A DNA stretch of 64,000 bases, taken from assembly GCA_016292015.1 (NCBI GenBank), contig JAEEZY010000027.1:162728-226727 (forward strand), given 5' to 3'. The notes below the pieces were generated by a model. It searched no databases. It had not been told where the DNA came from and saw nothing but the letters and a program-made list of their open reading frames with translations. This document shows positions 58,181 through 64,000 of this stretch, piece by piece. The translations under genes and the position numbers were made by a program. Every line of letters starts with the position of its first letter. Position 1 is the first letter of the stretch. This stretch comes from Bacteroidales bacterium. GTDB taxonomy: Bacteria; Bacteroidota; Bacteroidia; Bacteroidales; P3.

Positions 58181-59837
58181 TGTACAGGAAGCGCTTGATG
58201 CTCATCTTCGGTGTCTTCTCAAACGGCTCGTCTCTCAGCTCCACCTTGGCTATCTTGCTATATACAGGCAACGACTCGTTTGCTCCGTTGAATATGTTGC
58301 TCCTCACCATCTCTATCTGCTCGTATCCGATCCCGTCTCTCTTCATCGCATCGGGATTCAGGTAAACCAGTGCCACAAGCTTCGAATCGCGGTCCACCAC
58401 AACCGACTCTGCCACATATTCTTGGTTGTTCACCACGGCTTCCACCTCTTCGGGATATATATTCTGGCCGTTGGCCGAAAGTATCATGTTCTTGCTGCGT
58501 CCTTTGATAAAGATGTTGCCGTCTTTGTCAATCAGACCCAAGTCGCCGGTGTGGATGTATCTGTCTTCGGTAAACAGCTCTTTCGTGGCTTTCTCGTTCT
58601 TGTAGTATCCTATGCAGATGTTGGGGCCGATTGCCTGTATCTCGCCCACTATCTTGGTCGGGTCGGCTGAGTCTATTCTGGCGTCTCCGCAGTCCACCGA
58701 CCGTCCGCACGATCTCTTGGCATAGGTCTTCCAGCTGGCGTAGGCAAGCAGCGGCGACGCCTCCGTCATACCGTAACCCACTGTGTAGTGCAGCTTTATC
58801 TTCCTGAAGCAGTCTTCCACTTCTGGGTTCAGCGGCGCTCCCCCCATCACATACTCTCTCACTCTTCCTCCGAATGCTCCGTCCAGTTTCTCTCTCACTT
58901 TGTTGAATATTATCATGTTGAGTCCCGGTATCTTTGTCAACACCTTCATCACGGGCTTGCTCAGCACTGGCTTCAGCGAGGCTTTGTATATCTTCTCCAT
59001 CACCAGCGGCACCGTGCAGATAAGGTACGGCCTTACGTCTTTCATCGCCTGCAACAGCAGGGTGGGTGAGGGGCTCTTGCCGAGATAATGTATTGTCGCT
59101 CCGCCTGATAGGGGGTATAGGAATTCAAACGCCAATCCGTAGATGTGTGCCATCGGTAGCATGCTCACCATGTGGTCTCCGGGATATACAGGAATATGTC
59201 TGTGGCCGTAGTCGATTCCGGCGCTCAACGACCTGTGCGTAAGCATCACACCCTTCGGGTCTCCCGTCGAGCCGGAGGTGTAGTTTATCACTGACAGTTT
59301 GTCCATGTTGTCTGTCGGAAGCAGCGCCTTCACATCCTCCTTCTTTAACCCTTCGGGGTATTTCGCCTTGAAGTTCTCCACCAGGTTGTCGTGCGCTGTC
59401 TTTATTGCTTCGTCATTGCAGTACAGCAGTTCCGTGTTTTCTATGTTGATGACTGCCTTCAATCCTGGCATTGCGTTGATGTCCAGCTTTTTCCAGGTGT
59501 CATTGTCTGTCATGAGCATTATCGAGTCCGAGTGGGTGACCAGCTTCTGGATGCTGTCTGGCTTGAAATCGACCAGTATGGGCACCACAACTGTCTCGTA
59601 GCTTGCCACCGATATGAACGACAAGGCCCAGCTTGCACAGTTCTTCGCGCACAGGGCTATGTGGTCTTCTTTTTTTATTCCGGCGGTTTCGAAAAAGGTA
59701 TGTATCTGGGCTATGCTTGTCGCCATCTGTCCGAAAGTCATCGACTTGCCGCGGTAGTCACACAGTGCGTCGCTGTCCCAGTGTTTGTTGATTGAGTTTT
59801 GCAGTCTTACAAAATAATGGTCAAATTCGGTGTACAT
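58176..59837 (-). CDS. AMP-binding long-chain acyl-CoA synthetase
   Basis: A 553-residue adenylate-forming enzyme that activates fatty acids with CoA. The P-loop-like motif INYTSGSTGDPKGVMLTHRS, YGMTEASPLL (motif A5), YIHTGDLGLIDKDGNIFIKGRSKNMIL (A7/A8 core and hinge) and a C-terminal Lys in KMSIKRFLYS region are present. It resembles FadD-like synthetases with the short form common in Bacteroidota (about 550 residues). Chain-length specificity is not evident. Transcribed alone; its stop codon TAA is inside the right end of the MITE-like element. Confidence 0.92.
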   Translation of the reverse strand: MYTEFDHYFVRLQNSINKHWDSDALCDYRGKSMTFGQMATSIAQIHTFFETAGIKKEDHIALCAKNCASWALSFISVASYETVVVPILVDFKPDSIQKLVTHSDSIMLMTDNDTWKKLDINAMPGLKAVINIENTELLYCNDEAIKTAHDNLVENFKAKYPEGLKKEDVKALLPTDNMDKLSVINYTSGSTGDPKGVMLTHRSLSAGIDYGHRHIPVYPGDHMVSMLPMAHIYGLAFEFLYPLSGGATIHYLGKSPSPTLLLQAMKDVRPYLICTVPLVMEKIYKASLKPVLSKPVMKVLTKIPGLNMIIFNKVREKLDGAFGGRVREYVMGGAPLNPEVEDCFRKIKLHYTVGYGMTEASPLLAYASWKTYAKRSCGRSVDCGDARIDSADPTKIVGEIQAIGPNICIGYYKNEKATKELFTEDRYIHTGDLGLIDKDGNIFIKGRSKNMILSANGQNIYPEEVEAVVNNQEYVAESVVVDRDSKLVALVYLNPDAMKRDGIGYEQIEMVRSNIFNGANESLPVYSKIAKVELRDEPFEKTPKMSIKRFLYS

Positions 59838-59896
59838 TGCTATACTTTTTTAATTGATACCTTATTTTATTGTTTCGTGTGTTTTAAAAATTTTTG

Positions 59897-59904
59897 CAAA
59901 GATA
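59897..59904 (-). promoter_or_regulatory. -7 element of the acyl-CoA synthetase gene
   Basis: The minus strand reads TATCTTTG (TAnnTTTG), 60 bp before the start codon. The -33 region is T-rich without a clear TTTG. Confidence 0.5.
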
Positions 59905-60080
59905 TACCCATAAAAAACTTTATACCATAGAAAAGTGATGAAAAACCATCCAATTGGTGCTGAAAAATGCCAAAAACGCCTCTAAAACCAAGATATAGGG
60001 ATGAAAATATAATTGCATTTTGCCTTATCCCACGAGATTGGTTGCTAAATTTACCTGTTTTTATCCTTTTCCTTCACTTT

Positions 60081-60114
60081 TTTGACACTACTTTATCCTT
60101 TTTTGCTACCTTTG
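60081..60114 (+). promoter_or_regulatory. Promoter of the small secreted protein gene
   Basis: TTTG (60081-60084) and TACCTTTG (60107-60114) with a 22-bp spacer, slightly longer than the usual 19-20, 55 bp before the chosen start. Confidence 0.6.
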
Positions 60115-60169
60115 CATTGCAATATGCACCTCTCTATTTATGCTATCTGCTGGTTCTCAATTCAGTAAG

Positions 60170-60442
60170 ATGATTGCTCTCTTCTTCTGCCTCTTGCCGC
60201 TCGTCTCGGTTGGACAGCAGTTGGAACGGCTGCAACCTGTTAAGGTTCTTTATATTAAGTCGGTTCCTGATGACGCTGCTCTTGCAAGACAAGATCCTTA
60301 TTCTCCCGCTGACTCCTTGACCGACTTTTTTCTCTGCTCCAACGACACTGGTACGGTTGGCTATCTCTTGAAAACTTCTGATTCGTTGCAAAAATATACT
60401 GATAAAAAGGGTCGTATCCTCGGCATCACTCATTGGCCATAA
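60170..60442 (+). CDS. Small exported protein of unknown function
   Basis: A 90-residue protein starting at 60170 (MIALFFCLLPLVSVGQQ), which gives a signal peptide; the frame opens further upstream at 60140 but without one. The mature part is about 73 residues: ERLQPVKVLYIKSVPDDAALARQDPYSPADSLTDFFLCSNDTGTVGYLL and a KKGRILGITHWP end. No family was recognised. The DUF1294 gene follows after 12 bp, so both are likely one transcript. Confidence 0.6.
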   Translation: MIALFFCLLPLVSVGQQLERLQPVKVLYIKSVPDDAALARQDPYSPADSLTDFFLCSNDTGTVGYLLKTSDSLQKYTDKKGRILGITHWP

Positions 60443-60454
60443 TCTACGCTATAT

Positions 60455-60724
60455 ATGCAACTACGTCTCATCCTCTATTACCTCCTGGCGGTCAATCTTG
60501 TCACTTTCTTTCTCTACGGCCTCGACAAATACAAGGCTCGACATGGCCGTTGGCGTATCCCCGAGGCTACGCTCCTCCTCCTTGCCTTCCTTGGCGGCTC
60601 TCCTGCGGCCCTCCTTGCCATGTACCTCTTCCGCCACAAGACTCGCCACAATAAGTTCCGCTACGGGGTGCCCCTCATCCTCTTCCTGCACTTCGCCATC
60701 TTCACTCTCATCCTCTTCTTCTGA
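60455..60724 (+). CDS. DUF1294 family small membrane protein
   Basis: An 89-residue membrane protein of the DUF1294 family (PF06961). Conserved YGLDKYKARHGRWRIPEATLLLLAFLGGSPAALLAMYLFRHKTRHNKF is the hallmark 'DK..A..g.wRipE..L..la..GG..Ga..am..frHKt.h..F'. Two to three hydrophobic helices. Function unknown; often found as a stand-alone domain or fused to cold-shock domains. Confidence 0.92.
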   Translation: MQLRLILYYLLAVNLVTFFLYGLDKYKARHGRWRIPEATLLLLAFLGGSPAALLAMYLFRHKTRHNKFRYGVPLILFLHFAIFTLILFF

Positions 60725-60924
60725 CGTCTGGCTCACTCCGTTGTCGCTCTTCAAACCCTGCTCCCGTCAACTCTACCGCCTGCCGACCATCCCGTCTTCC
60801 ATCGGTCATTTGTTTTCATCTCCTTGCCGTTCTCTCCTGTTCCCTTGTGTCTTGCTTTCCATCTTCATTCCGTGACACTTGACGATGGCTCCCAAAATGT
60901 CTGGCCGAAATCCGACAAATATAT

Positions 60925-60956
60925 TTTGCCGTATCAACGAATATTTCGTACCTTTG
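60925..60956 (+). promoter_or_regulatory. Promoter of the KilA-N/TPR operon
   Basis: TTTG (60925-60928), 20-bp spacer, TACCTTTG (60949-60956). The predicted transcript has a leader of about 295 nt before the ATG at 61258. Confidence 0.8.
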
Positions 60957-60964
60957 TCAATCCT

Positions 60965-60985
60965 CACTATATGCGAAATATAGTG
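60965..60985 (+). promoter_or_regulatory. Inverted repeat at the KilA-N transcription start
   Basis: CACTATAT, 5-nt loop GCGAA, ATATAGTG: an 8-bp perfect inverted repeat that would begin at about +3 of the transcript. An operator or 5' hairpin. Confidence 0.55.
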
Positions 60986-61074
60986 TGTTGTTTTGATTTA
61001 TAAAATATTAAGGAAAAACAAATATAATAAAAGGGAAATCAAAGGTCAAGCAAAGCAGCGGTAATAACAATAAA

Positions 61075-61092
61075 GTGGTCGAATTTGACCAC
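61075..61092 (+). promoter_or_regulatory. GTGGTCGAA palindrome, site 1
   Basis: GTGGTCGAATTTGACCAC: GTGGTC/GACCAC arms around an AT-rich centre. The same half-site occurs in site 2. Confidence 0.6.
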
Positions 61093-61154
61093 CTTTGAGA
61101 AAGTCCGATTGGTAAAGGGAAACGAGAATATGCCCAAAATACTGAAAAACAGTA

Positions 61155-61177
61155 TGTGGTCGAAAAATTCGACCACA
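61155..61177 (+). promoter_or_regulatory. GTGGTCGAA palindrome, site 2
   Basis: Arms TGTGGTCGAA and TTCGACCACA (10 bp, perfect) around AAA. It directly follows a 6-bp hairpin (61139-61155, ATACTG/CAGTAT). The two palindromes are about 80 bp apart. Confidence 0.65.
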
Positions 61178-61257
61178 TCAAACCAAACAGCAGAAGGTTG
61201 GAAGCGGGTCTTAATTAGGGCGAAATCGCCACATTTAAATTATCTGGTTGTTAAAAT

Positions 61258-62076
61258 ATGACAAAGGTACAGGAAATAAACGTTAAAGATACAACCATCA
61301 GGACGATGAAGGTAGGTGAGGCGGATTATATCTGTATCACGGATATTGCTCGGCAGAAAAACACCTTGGAGCCTAATGCTGTTGTGGGAAACTGGATGCG
61401 CAACAGGAACACCATAGAGTATCTCGGTATTTGGGAATATTTGAACAATCCCAATTTTAACCCCATCGAATTCGAGGGGTTTAAACAGCAGGCAGGCCTC
61501 AACGCATTTACCCTTTCCCCTACCCGCTGGATTGAGGCGACTAATGCCATAGGTTTAATTGCCAAGAGTGGGCGTTATGGCGGTACCTACGCACAGCGCG
61601 ATATTGCTTTCAAGTTTGCCAGTTGGGTGTCGGTGGAGTTTGAATTGTACCTTATCAAGGAATTCCAGCGGCTAAAAGAGGAGGAACAGAAGGCTATTGG
61701 ATGGTCGGCGAAGAGGGAACTGTCGAAAATCAACTACCATATACACACCGATGCTGTGCGGGCAAACCTTGTGCCTGACGAGGTGGATGCCTACCACAGC
61801 TCGCTTATCTATGCCGAAGAAGCGGACGTATTGAATGTGGCTCTCTTCGGGATGACCGCCAAGGAGTGGCGTGAAGCCAATCCCGGCAAGAAAGGCAATA
61901 TGCGCGACTATGCCACCATCAACCAACTTATTTGCCTCTCCAATATGGAGAATCTTAACGCGGTGTTCATCAACGAGGGCATCCCTCAGCGTGATCGCCT
62001 GCACAAACTCAACAAAATAGCAATCCAGCAAATGACCGTGCTGGAAGAAGTGGGGAATAGGAGACTGCTGAAATAA
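61258..62076 (+). CDS. KilA-N domain protein
   Basis: A 272-residue protein. Residues about 10-130 match the KilA-N DNA-binding domain of phage and accessory proteins: DYICITDIARQKNTLEPNAVVGNWMRNRNTIEYLGIWE, then LSPTRWIEATNAIGLIAKSGRYGGTYAQRDIAFKFASWVSVEFELYLIKEFQRLK. The C-terminal part (140-272) is the extension common in Bacteroidota copies (SKINYHIHTDAVRANLVPDE, AEEADVLNVALFGMTAKEWREANP). Such proteins are typical of genomic islands; DNA binding is established for the domain family, the role of this group is not. The palindromes in its leader could be its own operators. Confidence 0.9.
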   Translation: MTKVQEINVKDTTIRTMKVGEADYICITDIARQKNTLEPNAVVGNWMRNRNTIEYLGIWEYLNNPNFNPIEFEGFKQQAGLNAFTLSPTRWIEATNAIGLIAKSGRYGGTYAQRDIAFKFASWVSVEFELYLIKEFQRLKEEEQKAIGWSAKRELSKINYHIHTDAVRANLVPDEVDAYHSSLIYAEEADVLNVALFGMTAKEWREANPGKKGNMRDYATINQLICLSNMENLNAVFINEGIPQRDRLHKLNKIAIQQMTVLEEVGNRRLLK

Positions 62077-62083
62077 GAAAATC

Positions 62084-63535
62084 ATGGCAAATACATTCAT
62101 ATCAACGGACCCGGAAACAAAGGTACAGAAAATCGTCAGGATTCCTGATGGTTGTATTGTCGTTGAACTGTCCGATGATGAGTTTTCTTCTTTCATGCTA
62201 GAAGTATCTTTGGATTTGTTTTTTGAAGGAGATCGTAACATTGTTGATTTTTTTCCATGCCCTGTAAAAAAAGAAAGCGACATATGGCCATATGTTTACC
62301 ATATAAATGATAATATTACTGCTGTTGTTGTCTGTGGTATCAAATACGATAAGTGGATCGATGGTAAGAAAAAAAGTTTTGAAAAAAAATATTGGCAAAG
62401 ACAACAGGCAAAGGAGCTACAAAAAAGAAAAATATTATTAGATGAGGCTTATTGTATTTTCTATCTATTAGCAAAAGGCAAGGTGTCGAGAATGCTTCTC
62501 GATTTACTGGACGCTGATAATAAATACAAGAATGCATTTGACCGTGGAGAGGTATTCGGAATTCTTGAGAAATACAATATTGATATTGCTAAAATGAGGG
62601 CATCGAAACCTGACAGTTTTTACAATAAAATCAGATCCGAGCATGAGTATAATAGAGTGATAGTTGGTGATATTGAAACAACCGATGAAGACAGAGATTA
62701 TCTATTCCACATATCATCTGATATCTTATTGGAAATAATTAAGATGCCCCCGCTAGAATTAATTGATGAATACAATTCTAAAGAATTACAGAAAATAGAA
62801 ATAGCATGCAAACAATTGGTATTCAAGATTAATTTAAATCAAAATGCAGATGCAAAGCAATTGGCAGAAATACAGTATTATTTAAAGGAGAATCCTAAAT
62901 CTGATGTCTATTTTGATTTATTAGACTATTATATACAGAAACAGGACGAGAGTAATCTTGAACGAGTGGCAAACGAGATCATTGAATTAAATCCAGAATA
63001 CGCTGACAATGCATATAAACGTTTGGTAAATTATTATAAGACAATAGGAAACAAAATAAAAGAAATAGATTCTATTGAGAGATTTATCAGCGATTATCCT
63101 GCGAAAGATGGCTACTTAAATAAAAGACTGGTTGAACTTGGAGAGCGTGAAAAGAATATAATTCCACCAGAGTCTCATATGGATTCTACTACAATACCTA
63201 TAACATCATTAGATGTGATTGATTCTGCTTATCCGAATTATAATACAATGTGGGGCATATCGGGAAGTGGTTATTATGCGGAAGGTAGGCGTTATGAAAC
63301 AAGATTCGATTACAAACAAGCTGTCCATATATATGAAACACTAATAGCTAACGGTTGTAAATCTACGTCTCCCTTTGGTAGATTAATGGCAATTTATAGG
63401 AAATTTAAGATGTATGACGATGAAATCAGGGTTATAAACCTTGCTTTAAATAAATACAAAAAAAGTGAATTACAAGTTATTGATAAATGGAAGAAAAGAC
63501 TTGAAACTGTTGAAAAAATAAAAACAAAAAGCTAA
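62084..63535 (+). CDS. TPR-like protein of the accessory island
   Basis: A 483-residue soluble protein, 7 bp after the KilA-N gene. No signal peptide. The first 110 residues are mixed alpha/beta (KVQKIVRIPDGCIVVELSDDEF, WPYVYHINDNITAVVVCGIKYDKW). From about 255 to the end the pattern is that of tetratricopeptide-like helix pairs (AEIQYYLKENPKSDVYFDLLDYYIQKQDESNLERVANEIIELNPEYADNAYKRLVNYYK; RFDYKQAVHIYETLIANG). The gene is markedly AT-rich compared with the housekeeping genes, which suggests transfer. Function unknown; it may act with the KilA-N protein. Confidence 0.72.
   Translation: MANTFISTDPETKVQKIVRIPDGCIVVELSDDEFSSFMLEVSLDLFFEGDRNIVDFFPCPVKKESDIWPYVYHINDNITAVVVCGIKYDKWIDGKKKSFEKKYWQRQQAKELQKRKILLDEAYCIFYLLAKGKVSRMLLDLLDADNKYKNAFDRGEVFGILEKYNIDIAKMRASKPDSFYNKIRSEHEYNRVIVGDIETTDEDRDYLFHISSDILLEIIKMPPLELIDEYNSKELQKIEIACKQLVFKINLNQNADAKQLAEIQYYLKENPKSDVYFDLLDYYIQKQDESNLERVANEIIELNPEYADNAYKRLVNYYKTIGNKIKEIDSIERFISDYPAKDGYLNKRLVELGEREKNIIPPESHMDSTTIPITSLDVIDSAYPNYNTMWGISGSGYYAEGRRYETRFDYKQAVHIYETLIANGCKSTSPFGRLMAIYRKFKMYDDEIRVINLALNKYKKSELQVIDKWKKRLETVEKIKTKS

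Positions 63536-64000
<465 letters not shown>

Larger units (their letters stand above)
59838..60169. other. Divergent spacer with two promoter elements
   Basis: 332 bp without a gene. TATCTTTG on the minus strand at 59897-59904 fits the acyl-CoA synthetase gene; TACCTTTG on the plus strand at 60107-60114, with TTTG 22 bp upstream (60081-60084), fits the small gene at 60170. Confidence 0.7.
60725..61257. other. Spacer and leader upstream of the KilA-N gene
   Basis: 533 bp without a credible gene. The first part is pyrimidine-rich. From 60925 there is a consensus promoter, an inverted repeat at the expected transcription start, and two GTGGTCGAA palindromes in the leader. Confidence 0.75.

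Noticed and set aside
60498..60875. 125-codon frame downstream of and overlapping the DUF1294 gene
   Set aside because: It is a shifted frame of the DUF1294 gene running into a pyrimidine-rich spacer (Ser/Leu/Pro low complexity).

Overview
The window is chromosomal DNA of a Bacteroidota bacterium, most likely an anaerobic, fermenting Bacteroidales. The evidence is: several secreted proteins with C-terminal type IX secretion (T9SS, Por) sorting domains; two PorE-like TPR/beta-propeller/OmpA proteins; an S46 dipeptidyl-peptidase; many lipoproteins; almost no Shine-Dalgarno sequences; promoters that fit the Bacteroidota consensus TTTG-N19-TAnnTTTG; acetate kinase; and the start of pyruvate:ferredoxin oxidoreductase at the right edge. 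No rRNA, phage structural genes, transposase or CRISPR array were seen. One tRNA (His) is present.

Layout. 1-1743 (+): apbE (partial) and yicC. 1754-28914 (nearly all on -): a FISUMP-type secreted protein, Na/Pi transporter, S46 peptidase, NatAB-like ABC exporter, flavodoxin, T9SS cargo, sirtuin, PorE-like protein, ackA, a large T9SS cargo, ribD, a lipoprotein, asnS, manC, thyA, a Wzx-like flippase and an ATGA-coupled operon of small related T9SS proteins containing one decayed member. 29067-35096 (-): an uncharacterised 1519-residue protein with an acidic tail, and two lipoproteins. 35474-39622 (+): a second PorE-like protein with an unusual C-terminal domain, miaA and an acetyltransferase. 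39623-43640 (-): a thioredoxin-fold protein, small lipoprotein, LolC/E-type permease, rbfA, mtnA and tRNA-His. 43738-45098 (+): SPOUT methyltransferase and FMN-binding protein. 45168-55386 (-): thioredoxin/T9SS protein, an RND efflux operon, and an ECF sigma/anti-sigma/twin lipoprotein operon. 55890-60724: a methionine sulfoxide reductase fusion, birA, a MITE-like element, an acyl-CoA synthetase and two small membrane or secreted proteins. 60949-63727: an AT-rich accessory island (KilA-N protein, TPR-like protein) with palindromic leader sites, abutting nifJ.

The most unusual signal lies between genes. At six junctions between co-directional genes a degenerate 7-bp tandem array begins exactly at the stop codon of the upstream gene and runs, in that phase, towards the next start (apbE-yicC, porE-like-sirtuin, thyA-manC, SPOUT-FMN, RND adaptor-pump, sigma-anti-sigma). 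Spacers between transcription units instead carry degenerate 11-bp arrays (up to 17 units) or a 9-bp array, and two genes carry 7- or 8-bp arrays inside the reading frame. I do not know a description of this stop-anchored arrangement.

Other points: the 3' third of one PorE-like protein looks like a retropepsin-type aspartic protease fold that has lost its DTG motif; a free-Met-R-sulfoxide reductase is fused to MsrA; a flavodoxin is separated from a lipoprotein signal by a 9-A tract one base out of frame; and a start codon sits in the loop of a 14-bp hairpin. ApbE at the left edge and the FMN-binding protein at 44.5 kb could work together in extracytoplasmic flavin electron transfer.
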